From NCBI GenBank assembly GCA_963969595.1, contig OZ018409.1:24689282-24753281 (forward strand): a stretch of 64,000 bases of DNA. Reading direction: 5' to 3'. The first letter of the stretch is position 1, and each line of letters opens with the position of its first letter. Made by a program: the position numbers and the translations under genes. Of this stretch, positions 13,367 through 24,841 are shown in pieces. Below the pieces are notes generated by a model. It ran no database searches and was not told where the DNA came from. It worked only from the letters and a program-made list of their open reading frames with translations. Source of the DNA: Neckera pumila. Its lineage: Eukaryota > Streptophyta > Bryopsida > Hypnales > Neckeraceae.

Positions 13367-13450
13367 TGTCGCATATGTTGTTGTTGCTCCAAATTTTTGA
13401 GCTCCAAATTTTTGCCCTCAGAAGAAAGTTCGTAGGACCGGACTACTACT

Positions 13451-14329
13451 GTACACCCCCCTACAAGAAAGGTTGACGCCCCCCTTTTGCACCCTTTAGC
13501 TTTTTTGACATTACTTTGAACATAATTGACATTTCTTGTTTTTGTCAATCAACATTTGTGCCTAACCCAATCTCTCTCAAGTATACCAAACTTTCAATTT
13601 ACAAAAACCAAAACTTCATTTTTGGTGAATTTTCTTAATTTCTTTTCACGGTTTTACATGAAAATTCATAGAAAAATATTAACGATGAATTTTTTAAATT
13701 TAATTACGGAGATACGTAGAAAACATCCAAACGCACATCTTTCCTTCAACAAAAATATCCAAAAAAGTTTCACAATTATCGTGGCAGAAGTAATAGTAGA
13801 AGCGTGAATAGTGCTCAAAATTTTGAAAATTCATATCTCTTTATTATAATTAGATTTTGATAAAGTAATTGTACCATCATTCTCAAATGTGTAAAACTAG
13901 TTACAATGTGAGGGAAAAAAAAAATCTAATTACAATAAAGAGATATGAATTTTCAAAATTTTGAGCACTATTCACGCTTCCACTATTACTTCTGCCACAA
14001 TAATTGTGAAACTTTTTTGGAGATGTTTGTTGAAGGAAAGATGTGCGTTTGGATGTTTCCTACGTATCTCCGCAATTAAATTAAAAAAAATTCATCGTTA
14101 ATATTTTTCTATGAATTTTCATGTAGAACTGTGAAAAAAAATTAAAAAATTTCACCAAAAATGGAGTTTTGGTTTTTTTAAATTGAAAATTTGGTATACT
14201 TGAGAGAGATTGGGTTAGACACAAATGTTGATTGACGAAAAGAAGAAATGTCAATTATGTTCAAAGTAATGTCAAAAAAGCTGAAGGATGCAAAAGGGGG
14301 GCGTCAACCTTTCTTGTAGGGGGGTGTAC
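13451..14329. mobile_element. foldback element 1 (879-bp near-palindrome)
   Basis: The left arm begins GTACACCCCCCTACAAGAAA and the right arm ends with its reverse complement. Arms of about 430 bp pair almost throughout around a centre near 13890, leaving only a short loop. CTG lies just outside the TACACC ends on both sides, a possible 3-bp target duplication. ORFs inside simply mirror each other and are not genes. It abuts a second, related foldback. Confidence 0.85.
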
Positions 14330-15212
14330 TGTACAGTCGGGTACTGTAATCTTACAACCGGCTCGTTTGAGCCATCCACATTTTTTTTTACAATGTGCAA
14401 TATAATTGGTATATTTTGGTAAGCATAATTAATACTCAATTCTCTCAATCCCAATCAAGCATACAAAATTTCAATTTCAAAAAAGCAAAATTCCATTTTT
14501 GAAGAATTTCTAAAGTTCATTCATGCTTTTACATAATATTTTATTGAAAACAATTGGTGATAAACTCTTTTAATCCGATTGCATATATATGTAGAGAACA
14601 TCCATACGCATGTCTTTCAAATTAAAAAAGCACCCCATTAAGTAACAAAAATATAATTTAGGAAGATTTCAATGTTGGAGTGACAATGCCTAAATTTTGT
14701 GAAATAGATATTTCTATATTTTAATTAGATTTTGGCAAAGTAATTGTACCAAATTGTTGAAATGTACAAAACTAGTTATAGCAGGCAGGTAAAACAGAAA
14801 AATTTAATTATAATAAAGAAATATCTATTTTACAGAACTTGGACATTGTCACTCCAACATTGAACTCTTCCTTGATAACATTTTTGTTACTTAATGGGGT
14901 GTTTCTTAATTTGAAAGATGTGCATATGGATGTTCCTCACATATCTATGCAATTGAATTAAAAAAATTCATCACCAATTGTTCTCAATAAAATATTATGT
15001 AAAACTATGAGTATTGGCTTCAAAAATTCACCAAAAATGGAATTTTGCTTTTCCGAATCTGAAATTTGGTATGCTTGATTGGAACTGCATGAGAATTGAG
15101 TGATAATTATGCCAGATGAAAAATTCAAATTCTTTTTCTATGCTATGCAAAATTTTTTGACCAGTTCAGAAATTGAAGATCCGGTTGTAAGATTATAGTA
15201 CCCGACTGTACA
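14330..15212. mobile_element. foldback element 2 (883-bp near-palindrome)
   Basis: The left arm begins TGTACAGTCGGGTACTGTAA and the right arm ends with the near-exact reverse complement. The centre is near 14770. Internal blocks (AAAACTAGTTA, CAAAAATGGA, TTTGGTATGCTTGA) resemble foldback 1, so the two are diverged members of one family. No protein is encoded. Confidence 0.85.
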
Positions 15213-15225
15213 AGGGAGTTCCAAT

Positions 15226-15414
15226 TGAGTGTTACTCCGTATTACCTTTATTTTTTTAACTTAATTTCATTTAATTTTTTTGACATAAATGAAGGTAAAT
15301 TCCTTGCAGAAAAAAAAACAGTACTCAGTTCCCTCACTATGATGGTTGAGAATGTTATGATGCTCATTTGAGGAAATGTCCGCTGGTCAGTAACTGAAGC
15401 AGTGTCGCATATGT
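15226..15414 (+). repeat. direct repeat, right copy
   Basis: Second copy of the ~190 bp repeat at 13174-13366, same orientation, differing by small indels and substitutions. Both contain TTCCTTGCAG and CCCTCACTATGATGGTTGAG. Confidence 0.85.
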
Positions 15415-16275
15415 AACCTCGGTACACTCATCAGTTGCACTATGGAACGGCATCCTCCAACCGTCCAACAAACCAGGCAAATGAATCTGACCCGTGATCT
15501 GGATCAGGGCTTTTTTTTTCATTTTTTGAAAAGTGCCATAGTGGCGATATAAAATTTTGCAGTGGTGCTTCAAATTTCAACATTCATCCATGTCAAATAG
15601 AAAATATACATATCACATGTCTATAATTTGGTTTTTGTCCACCATCTGGCGATTTCATCCAATTTTTTTTTTAATTTGAATTTTTTTTGGCGATTTCATC
15701 CAAGTTTTTTGTCATTTTTTGTACCACTTTTTAGCCAGATTATTTTTTCTGGCGCAATCTGGCACTAGAAAGCCAAAAAAGAAGCCAGATTCTGGATTAG
15801 GTTCACTCGAAGGAAATTTCATTACAGCGATCACGACAGCGTGTTGGAAAGCACTTATTTGGGGAAAGCATAGCCAGAAGTGAAAGTTTACAGTTGCTTT
15901 GGAAGAACATTCGCAGTGTTGGCTTGAAAAGAAATGAGCAGAACTAGATTAGAGCATGCGAGAGAATCGCCATTGTTCCAACTTCCAAGGTCAAACCGCT
16001 GACCGTTTCTCTCACGTAAGGTATCTACACCTAAAATCGCACAGTCCTTAAAAGCGCACAGCGGATATTCTTGCCTAAAATGTACTCCCACTATTCATAT
16101 GACTCTATGATCGCTTTTAGGTGCACCTATTTTCAGCACTTTGAAAATTCGTAGTTTAATCACATGGTGTCCAAAAAATGCATTCTAAGAGAATCTAGAA
16201 TCTTGTTTTGACTACCAATGGGACCCCACAATTTATTTTTCAATATAATAGTGAAAACCATGCTGAATTGCTTAA
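15415..16275. other. non-coding; right part is a dispersed repeat that hosts family A copy 2
   Basis: No gene is seen. Bases 16030-16275, continued at 17199-17225 beyond the inserted element, match 48594-48860, for example GGATATTCTTGCCTAAAATG and GTGAAAACCATGCTGAAT. The host sequence is therefore itself repeated. Confidence 0.7.
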
Positions 16276-17198
16276 CCCCTAAAGGACCAACATGCGTTTT
16301 TTGGGCGTATAGAAATTTTGGGCAGGTACGTGTGACTAGAGATATCCATATTTGAGGTTGAAATTTTAATAGAAGGTGGGGGCGAGGAATATCTTCATGT
16401 GTACCAAATTTCATGACATTTTGAAATACGAGTAAAAAGTTGTGACCTAATATGTTGCTTTTTTTCGTAACTGGGCAGTTTGGGCAGATCAGAAAAAATC
16501 ATTTTTTCCGGAATTTTTTTTTTGAAATTGGTTCTCTACATTTATATATACTTAAAAAGCTTTGATTCATTCCATTTCAATCAATGAGTCAAAAGTTATG
16601 AGGGTTTTTGGTTTGCGGGCAATTATGGATTGTCTACTCTAAAAAAATTTGTAAAGTCGTTTATTTAACTCAATTTTCAATATTTTTGGAAAAAAAAAAA
16701 TCCTAGGATGTAAATTGATTATGACAACATTTCAACCGTTGGGATTGGTATTTTTAAATTCCATGATTAAAATTTTAACAATTTAGTATTTTGAATCATT
16801 TTCTACTTCTTTCTACTTACTATTTTTTTCCTATATGTTGTACAATTCCAAATGATGTGAAATTTTTCAAGCATATAGACAACTTGTTTAGGAAACTGAA
16901 TTCAAAGAAGCACCACCTTTTTCGGCATTTTTTCATTGAAAAGAGAGCTTGCAAAGTGCAGCTGCCTGGTTTTTCGCAGGATTGAAAAAATGGTTTTCAA
17001 GACTTTGAATGCTTATATCTTATGATCCACACGGTGGAATTTTCTGAAATTTTTACCACATGTTTTCAAAATATCATACTACAAGATCCTACGGTTACAT
17101 GTGTCAAAAATTGTTTTTTTCAAAAAATTTGGTAGTTGTATTAGAAATGGCAGTTTTGGAGCATTTTTGGTGAGAACATAGTCATGAAACTTTAGGGG
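16276..17198 (+). mobile_element. TTAA-flanked non-autonomous element, family A copy 2 (923 bp)
   Basis: Starts CCCCTAAAGGACCAACATGC and ends CATGAAACTTTAGGGG, flanked on both sides by TTAA (16272-16275 and 17199-17202). Its reverse complement matches 18321-19243 over its full length. The host sequence at 48594-48860 has a single TTAA at the equivalent point, which supports TTAA as the duplicated target. There is no transposase ORF. A TA duplication with ACCCCTAAA ends is the alternative reading, but the outer T and A are kept at every locus. Confidence 0.9.
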
Positions 17199-17637
17199 TT
17201 AACTGTGCGATTTAATGTGCAGTTACCTTAGTCACAACCGCACGATCTCTCGATGTCTCTCATATCTCAAGTCCTGAACTGTCGTTGGATTTTGAGATGC
17301 TTTGGAAATGTTCTACTGTACCAATTCGTAGTTCATTTTTACAAGTTTGTAGATATGGAAATCAGTAAATTCTTCAGTTTTTAGCCAGAGGTCTCTACTA
17401 TCACTTCAATCAGCACATCTCATGGCTTATTGGAAGCCCACAGTATTCCTTCATCCAACTTTTACTCACAGTTTGGGCCGAATTGCACTAGTAATTTGTC
17501 ACATATAAAATATATATGTGATGAATTATATAAAATATATGTCTAAAATATCTGAATTTTTCTCGAAACAGATATTGCAGCATCATTAGAACATTGTGGG
17601 GTATGGTAGATATTGCCACTTTTGGCACTAGATAGTA

Positions 17638-18209
17638 CTCCCTCTATCTCAAAATAAATCCAAGAGTTTCCAAATATATTTGTCTCAAATTAAATTCGAA
17701 ATTGGTTGTCTACAACTTGATAGACAACAATTGAAGCTAGTTCAAACACCCTCAAGCAAAAGAATCTATAGATGTCACATTCCAAAGACTATATAGCAAT
17801 TCAATCCTTGCAAAGGAATCAAAATGCAACCTTTAATCAACCGAAGGCAAAAAATTCAATCAAAAACTTTACAAAAAGTGCTACGAATTGTTGAGAATTT
17901 TTTGAACTTGAATCTCAAGAAATTGTCAGAATTGAATATAGAGGACATCAATGAACATCATTGCACCAGCATTGCTCAAAGAATGATCAAAATTAATACC
18001 ACTAGAGCAATTCCAAAAAGGGCAAAAATTTGTCACTTTTGCCGCTTGTTTTCAATATGTGCCGCTTCACTTTTTACTTCCATTCTTTCACACCTAGTGA
18101 GGTTTAGTAGAAGCTACAATATCTCCACAATCTTTTGAAAATAGGAACAACTTGCGAATTAATCTAGCCATTTCTAAGAACCCCCCGATTTATTTCGAGA
18201 CGGAGGGAG
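17638..18209. mobile_element. Stowaway-like MITE (572 bp)
   Basis: Ends are CTCCCTCTATCTCAAAATAA and, read inward from the right, CTCCCTCCGTCTCGAAATAA, the typical Stowaway (Tc1/mariner) terminal motif. TA lies on both sides (17636-17637 and 18210-18211), as expected. The ORF inside has no recognisable domain. It lies between two inverted family A copies. Confidence 0.8.
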
Positions 18210-18320
18210 TAGTAAGCAAGGAAAGATCAACACAGCTCCTTTCTCTTCCTTTGTATCCGGAGATTTGGGTTGCACTTTTTTGCATTTGAAGCTTCTCAAG
18301 GTGGACAATTTTTTTTTTAA

Positions 18321-19243
18321 CCCCTAAAGTTTCATGACTGTGTAATCACCAAAAATGCTCCAAAACTGCCATTTCTAATACAACTACAAAAATTTTGGAA
18401 AAAAAGAATTTTTGACACATATAATCGTAGGATCTTGTAGTATGGTATTTTGAAAACATGTGGTAAAAATTTCAGAAAACTCCACCGTGTGGATCATAAG
18501 ATATAAGCATTCAAAGCCTTGAAAACCATTTTTTCAATCCTGCGAAAAACCAGGCAGCTGCACTTTGCAAGCTCACTTTTCAATGAAAAAATGCCGAAAA
18601 AGGTGGTGCTTCTTTGAATTCAGTTTCCTAAACAAGTTGTCTATATGCATGAAAAATTTCACATCATTTGGAATTGTACAACATATAGGAAAAAAATAGT
18701 AAGTAGAAAGAAGTAGAAAATGACTCAAAATACTAAATTGTTAAAAATTTAATCATGGAATTTAAAAATGCCAATCCCAATGGTTGTAATGTTGTAATAA
18801 TCAATCTACATCCTAGGATTTTTTTTTTTTCCAAAAATATTGAAAATTGAGTTAAATAAACGACTTTAAAGTTTTTTTTAGAGTAGAGAATCTATAACTG
18901 CCCGCAAACCAAAAACCCTCATAATTTTGACTCATTGATTGAAATGGAGTGACTCAAAGCTTTTTAAGTATATATAAATGTAGAGAACCAATTTCAAAAA
19001 AAAAACTCCGGAAAAAATGATTTTTTCTGATCTGCCCAAACTGCCCGGTTATGAAAAAAAGTAACATATCAGGTCACAACTTTTGACTCGTATTTCGAAA
19101 TGTCATGGAACTTGGTACACATGAAGATATTCCTCGCCTCCACCTTCTATTAAAATTTCAGCCTCAAATATGGATATCTCTAGTCACACGTACCTGCCCA
19201 AAATTTCTATATGGCCAAAAAACGCATGTTGGTCCTTTAGGGG
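18321..19243 (-). mobile_element. TTAA-flanked non-autonomous element, family A copy 3 (923 bp)
   Basis: Flanked by TTAA at 18317-18320 and 19244-19247, with ends CCCCTAAAG and CTTTAGGGG. It has the same length as copy 2 and lies in the opposite orientation about 1.1 kb away, so the two could form a large hairpin. No coding capacity is visible. Confidence 0.9.
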
Positions 19244-19374
19244 TTAAATGTCTGGACACTGGACTGCAATGAGAGACATTGTGTAGGACGCTAGGACGGA
19301 CATCTGACAGGCGGACAAGGCGGGAATATTTGTCGACCAAAAGAGCGGAGCTGACAGGGCTTATAGTAGCTTAA

Positions 19375-20182
19375 TCCCTAAGTGCCTAAGCCTTTTCAAG
19401 TGTGTTCTTCCTATGAGAAAAGAACATGGACTTATAGTTATCTCCAATGACGCAATTTTTTTTTTCAAAATCTAACCTTACAGATGTTTAAAGAGCTAGC
19501 TTATTAGTATGTTTACCAATTTTGAGTGCAAAATTGCATACGAGTTGTGAGATTATAACAAGAGAAATGTATGTTTTCTATTTTTAGTATGCTGCCCCTC
19601 CACACAATGTTTGAGAAATTTGCATATAAATATTTTTGGGGATTGGAGATGACATGAACAACTACAAATTATGTTAGCACACTAAAATACACTTTCAAAA
19701 AACTTCATTTCACATGAAAAGCTATCACACTCATTACACAATCCACCTTGCAATTGTTGAAATGCAATTTTTTTTATAAGTAGAAATTGCAAATAACTCC
19801 AAATCAACACTTGCATGTTTAAATTTTCAATGGTGAAAATCATGAAAACACTTTAATCTTTCTATTGGGACCATTTTCAAAGCAAATGAATAAGTAGAAC
19901 TTTTTAGATCTCAATTCAAGTAAAATTGGCAAGCTTTGCTTAAAGTTGAGAAATAAAATAAAATTTGTAAGCTTTACTCTTCCTCAATGAGACATATATG
20001 CTTTTGAGGACCTCTCAAAAATCAAATATTTACCTTTTTTAGTGAAAAATAAAAGTTTCCAATAGTTAACCTTCAATACTGCCCGTGAAATTTTTTAACC
20101 GGTCAAAAGAATTTAATTGCCCATACCCAAATGAGCCTGAAATTTTGGAACAACCATATTTGGTCGCTCAGGCAGTTAGGGG
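19375..20182 (+). mobile_element. TTAA-flanked non-autonomous element, family C copy 1 (808 bp)
   Basis: Flanked by TTAA at 19371-19374 and 20183-20186, with ends TCCCTAAGTGCCTAAG and GCAGTTAGGGG. It is nearly collinear and highly similar to 43923-44731. The inside is unrelated to family A except for the short termini. It is AT-rich and non-coding. Confidence 0.88.
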
Positions 20183-20396
20183 TTAATAAGCTTACCTTAA
20201 ATTAATCCTCCGGCCAAACAACACCGCCCGAGTTTTGTTGAAAAGGCACCTGGTCTCTTGTTCACACCCCACTCTCCGTCAATTGCCTGGCAAGCCCTTC
20301 TTGCTGATGATACTCCGAGTACACGCTGAGTTCGATTTCACGGTCCGTCTACTTTGAGTGATCAGTGCGCTTTAGGACATCAATACCTTAAATGAG

Positions 20397-21135
20397 GCTG
20401 TTTGTTTGTTTTGCTTTGTTTTGTTTTGTTTTGTTTGTAGCGTGGACAACTTCCTGACCGTACGTCCCCCGGCCGCGTGCTTGGTATCGTCGGAAAGCTC
20501 TCGCCGAGGAGGGGTGCACCAGCTTGGTTTCGTGGCGTTTGGAGCGGTGGTGCAAAAGTTATTGAATTTCAAAGTATTTATTGATTAAAAAATTAAAAAA
20601 TTACTTTTACTTTGATTTTGGTGGCATTCTTGGTACTGGGAGTGGAACCGGGAGTAGAACTGGGAGTAGAATCGAAAGTAGAACTAGGAGTGGAACCGGG
20701 AGTAGATGAAAATTGGGCCAATGGCACAGGGTCACACTAGTCCATACCTTAAGTTTGTTTGTTTGTTTGTTTGTTACGTTGATATCTCCCGGACTGTGCG
20801 TCCCCTTGTTACATGCTTGGTACCGTCGAAAAGGGCTCGGCAAGGAGGGGTGCACGAGCTTGGTTTCGTGACATTTGGAGCTACGATGCCGAAGTTGTTG
20901 AATTTCAAAGTATTTGCAGATCAAAAAATTAGAAAATTACTTTTCCTTTGATTTGGATTGCGTTGTTGGTACCGTTAGAAAGCTCTTGGCGATGAGGGGT
21001 GGACGGGCTTTGTTTCGTGGTGTTTGGACCTACGGTGTGAAAGTTATTGAATTTCAAAGTTTTGATATGAATTAAAAAATAAATAAATAAACTTTTTCTT
21101 TTGTTTTGGTTGTGGCAAAGGCACAGGGCACACTA
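20397..21135 (+). repeat. degenerate tandem repeat, three units
   Basis: Units at about 20397-20636, 20755-20955 and 20956-21135 share TGCTTGGTA(C/T)CGTCG, GAGGGGTGCACCAGC-like and TTATTGAATTTCAAAGT blocks. The first two begin with TTTG runs. The sequence CACTAGTC occurs near 20731 and 21133. A fourth unit lies apart at 24553-24780. A short GGGAGTAGAACT-type minisatellite (20632-20706) separates units 1 and 2. ORFs inside change frame from unit to unit and are not convincing genes. Confidence 0.75.
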
Positions 21136-21368
21136 GTCATGGTGGTTGAAGCTTGAAAGCCGTTGGTCTTTCTATTTGGGTTGGAAACAAAAAGGAGGGA
21201 AGAAAATGAGAAAAGAAACACTCTTCAAGTTCACTTGGTTCACACTCAAAGAAAATGTCACAAAAGAAATTGAGCAAACCAGCTTAACCCTGAAATGTCG
21301 ACACAGATGTTTGGCATATGATGGATGACAAGGAATTCTTTTAGTAGGACACAAGTCCAACTATTCAT

Positions 21369-21607
21369 CTTTATGCCGTATTTAACTACTTTTGGACTAT
21401 TGAAAGTCCAGAATTAATAATGGTCATCAGGAGAGAAAAAAATGGTCATCAAGAGATAATCCAAAACATCGGGAGATCTATGCAAAAAACATCCAGAGAT
21501 CTATACAAAAATTCGGAGATCTCTTGATGTTATTATCCAGAGATCTTTGGACGTATAGTCCAGAATTCATTGAATAGTCCAGAAATAGTTAAATGTGGCA
21601 TCTTTAG
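21369..21607. mobile_element. small foldback MITE
   Basis: The left arm (ATGCCGTATTTAACTACTTT, GGACTATTG) and right arm (AATAGTCCAGAAATAGTTAA) are imperfect reverse complements, with repeated GAGATCT motifs between them. Total length is about 240 bp, non-coding. Exact termini and target duplication are unclear. Confidence 0.6.
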
Positions 21608-23285
21608 AATTTTGTTGTGTAAAGGGGAGGTCTTCTACAATAGCTTGAATTTCATTGAGTGGTTTTGGATCTCTAATCCAATGATTCACATGGTAGTAAA
21701 AAGGGATGATTTCCAAGGTCACTTGTTTGTCCTTTAAGGGTTAAATATTATCTAAAGTTATACTCTTGAGATATTCTAATCTTATTCCTTTTGAGTCATT
21801 GGTGGGGAGGGGAATGTGAGTCCGGAACTCTTTAAGCAAATTGCATTATGACCTATGAATATTCTAGACCTTGCACCCTTTGTAGAAACTGATTCAGCCC
21901 CTTGCAGAGAACTCATGAAGCATCCTGTGAACACACTAATCATATGGTTGAAAAAAAGGACAAAATTTGCTTTTTCCACATACTCCATACGTTTTGAGTA
22001 CTTCCTCTGGGAATGTCTTAAAATTAGTCACGCCCCACCCAATGGACGGCAGGGCTTTTCCGGATTTGAGACCTACCCAAACAAAGTTTTCTGCTCAAAG
22101 TTTTTTCCAATTCCTGTTGAAATTGAGGAGAAGAATTGAGTCTCTGTCATCATGATAAGTTGAGGCCTGTTGTACTACTGTAGCAGGATGATCTGGAGGT
22201 GTGATGGTGGCTCTCGGATATCTTATTATGCTGATAAGGGAGCTTGGAGATTCTCAACAAAGACTTGGTGTGAGACCATCTGCAATGCTATCACGGCAAA
22301 AAGGCCCGGCAACAGTACACCGCGGGCCATTCTACGAGGCCTCTAAAGTACCGGTTCTTTCTTTAGAAAATTTGACCCAATGCAAAGCCGGCATCCAAAC
22401 ATCAATGGACTTTACGGTATTATAAAAAGAAAGGAAGAAAAGAATTTACATTAAAGAAAGGACTTTTCATGGAAACAAGGAAGGTTGAATTGATTAGCGC
22501 ACATACCAATAAACTTCTCTTGGCATCCATTGGCTACTACCACTTTTTGTCATGATGACTCCCATCAATCAACTTGCCGAGAGTTTTGCCGGGGTTGGCA
22601 AAATGACAATATGTCGATCCCGGGGGTCTCATACCGAGACCGTAAAAGTGGAGGTCTCCATACCAATTGTATTGAAGCACAATTTTAAATCAAAATTCTT
22701 GTCCACCCTGCAAGGTGCCGGTTGCATTGCAGATGGTCTGAGCACCTGTGGGAGGTTGCCGCCCAGCCAGCAGCTGTACTCATGTGCTGGTGCGCAGTCA
22801 TACCAAAATATAATGACGCTAATAACCAAAGATACCCATGTGAGCTCAGCCTTATCCATTAGTGGAAAAATGCAGCGTCTAGCTGCTGCATCACGCCCCC
22901 AAATCTAGCTGATGTTGAACACTGTTGGACGATGTAAAATTTAAAATTTCTCCAGTCAACATAAGGTACCAATAACCACCAACACCCCGAAATCAACGCA
23001 GAAAGAGGGAGTCAGCAACTAGCTAATAACATGGTCCTTTCACATGCTCTTCCAAATGCCGCCCGGTGGAATGGCTGCATGCCCAAACTATCTGCTCCAA
23101 GTGAAGTTACACATAAGTTACATGTGAACAGCGGTTTGCTGACACTCTTTTCCAATCCACAGTGTTCTTATGCTACACAAATCACAAACACTACAATAAT
23201 CACAAAACTGAAATCTGTCCAGCAATTCACAGATTGACAAATCAACATTACCCTGCAGCAACGGACAGGACATAAACAGACACTA
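21608..23285. other. no gene seen
   Basis: ORFs reach about 118 codons but match nothing I recognise and lack supporting splice structure. TCCTTTAAGGGTTAA near 21730-21745 may be the eroded end of another TTAA-flanked element whose other end I could not find. Confidence 0.4.
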
Positions 23286-23357
23286 GGGGCAGTCACGGCT
23301 GGTTCAAGGTGCGTGTGAACAATGGAGATTCAATAGCGAAGGAGAGTGTTTGGATTA

Positions 23358-23734
23358 GGGGTAGTCACAATAGGTTTGGAGCTGTGGTGAACAATGAATA
23401 TTCAATATTGTAGAGTATTTTGTGGAACCAATGAGAAGTCACGTTTTGTGAACATGCCATGACCATCCTCTTTGTCGACTCGTTAGAACCGGTTTACTCA
23501 CCGGTTGGATGGAGGTAATTGGCGGGACTCCTGGAACCAATAAAGAGGAAGCAAAGGAATATTCTTAGCGTGCTATTGATTGTTCGCCCTCAACCTTCAC
23601 CTCCGGAGGTGGATGTTGAAGGTGAACAAACAATAGCACGCTAAGAATATTCTGGCCAAAGGAAGCCAATCCTATGCTGCCACAACATGAATATTCATTG
23701 TTCACTGCGGCTCTGAACTTGCTGTGACTACCCC
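23358..23734. mobile_element. TIR element inserted in the outer copy (377 bp)
   Basis: Ends GGGGTAGTCACAATAGG and GCTGTGACTACCCC with TA on both sides (23356-23357 and 23735-23736). A relative of similar length lies at 60264-60636. Non-coding; it contains a near-perfect hairpin at 23557-23652. Confidence 0.78.
23557..23652. repeat. 96-bp hairpin
   Basis: Arms GAATATTCTTAGCGTGCTAT and its reverse complement continue almost to the centre at CACCTCCGGAGGTG. It is probably a tiny foldback element inside the 377-bp element. Confidence 0.8.
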
Positions 23735-24091
23735 TAATGAGAAGCCACTTTTTTTGAAGAAGCTGTGACCACCCTCAAATGCTCAATTGTTGAGAATGGA
23801 TAGTGGAATTACCTATCTGATGGACGGAGGTAATTGGAGGTCAACTCTATGCCGCCACGACTTCAATCTCCATTGTTCACTGCGACTGTGAACAAGCCAT
23901 GACTACCCCTATTGTTTACCAGCTTAACCCACAAACAATAACCCGCGGATGTTTTTTGTCTGATGAACGACAACTGAAGCCAAAGAACTATGTATAGGAC
24001 AAAAGTGCAATTGTTCATCCTTGGAATTTTGTGTGAAAAATGGAGAACTTGTATAGTAGTTTGACTTCCAATGAGTGCCTTTGGATTTTTT

Positions 24092-24450
24092 TAATCTCTA
24101 AAGTCCCTTTGTCTCCTCAGGGAGACAGAATGGGTTTTGGACAAGCTCCTACAACATCAAAATTCATCATGATTTTTTTAGACTTTTTGTGAAGATAGAA
24201 AATCCATTAGCTTTGGGGGAATATAATGTTTATTTCCATCTATGTCCGGGAGCAAAAGTTATGGCACAAAAGGTCTTTTTTTTTGGTATGACGGGCAGAA
24301 ACTTCTTCATACACCTTTGTATTGATATTAGGTGCATTTGTAGTTGGTTTTTTAAACTGAAATTTATAATTTATTCTCAACGTATCCAAATAATACATTT
24401 GAAAGCGCATAGGAATTATTTTACTCTTGATAATAGGATCTTATAATTTG
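24092..24450 (-). mobile_element. family D fragment (truncated)
   Basis: TTAATCTCTAAAGTCCC at 24092 and GACAAGCTCCTAC downstream match the right end of the family D element at 24842-25768 in reverse complement. AGCAAAAGTTATGGCAC is also shared. The match fades before 24450, so the copy is truncated. Confidence 0.6.
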
Positions 24451-24552
24451 TTCGATGTATCCATACCCATAAGTCAAGTCATTAGATGACATTTGAGGCC
24501 TCTAGAAGATCATTTCAGGTCCGTTCCCAAATCTAGGCCTCTAGAAAATGTC

Positions 24553-24780
24553 TTTGTTTATTTTGTTTGTTTGTTTTGTAATGTTGAGATCTTGTGGACC
24601 GTGTGTCCCTTGGCCACGTGCTTGGTACCATCAAAAAGCCCTCGGTGAAGAGGGTACATAGGCTTTGTTTCATGGCGTTTGGACCTATGACATGAAAATT
24701 ATTGAATTTTGAAGTTTAATGAAATGAAAAATTAAACAATTATTTTGATTTTGACTGTGGCAACGGCATAGGGCACACTA
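24553..24780 (+). repeat. detached fourth unit of the 20397-21135 repeat
   Basis: Shares TTTGTTTGTTTTGTAA, CGTGCTTGGTACCATC, GGCGTTTGGACCTA and GGGCACACTAGT with the tandem units about 3.5 kb to the left, in the same orientation. Confidence 0.75.
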
Positions 24781-24841
24781 GTACTAATAATAATCATGTT
24801 CAACAACCTTCAATTGACAATTATGGGTGCTGCTACCTTAA

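Larger units (their letters stand above)
23286..23909. mobile_element. nested TIR element, outer copy (GGGGTAGTCAC family)
   Basis: Ends GGGGCAGTCACGGCTGGTTC and, inward from the right, GGGGTAGTCATGGCTTGTTC, with TA on both sides. It is interrupted by a second family member at 23358-23734; without that insert the outer copy is about 245 bp. AACAATGGAGATT occurs near both ends in inverted orientation. Non-coding. Confidence 0.75.

Noticed and set aside
13526..14454. ORFs within the foldbacks
   Set aside because: Each ORF is mirrored by the other arm, and they have no motif; they are accidental.
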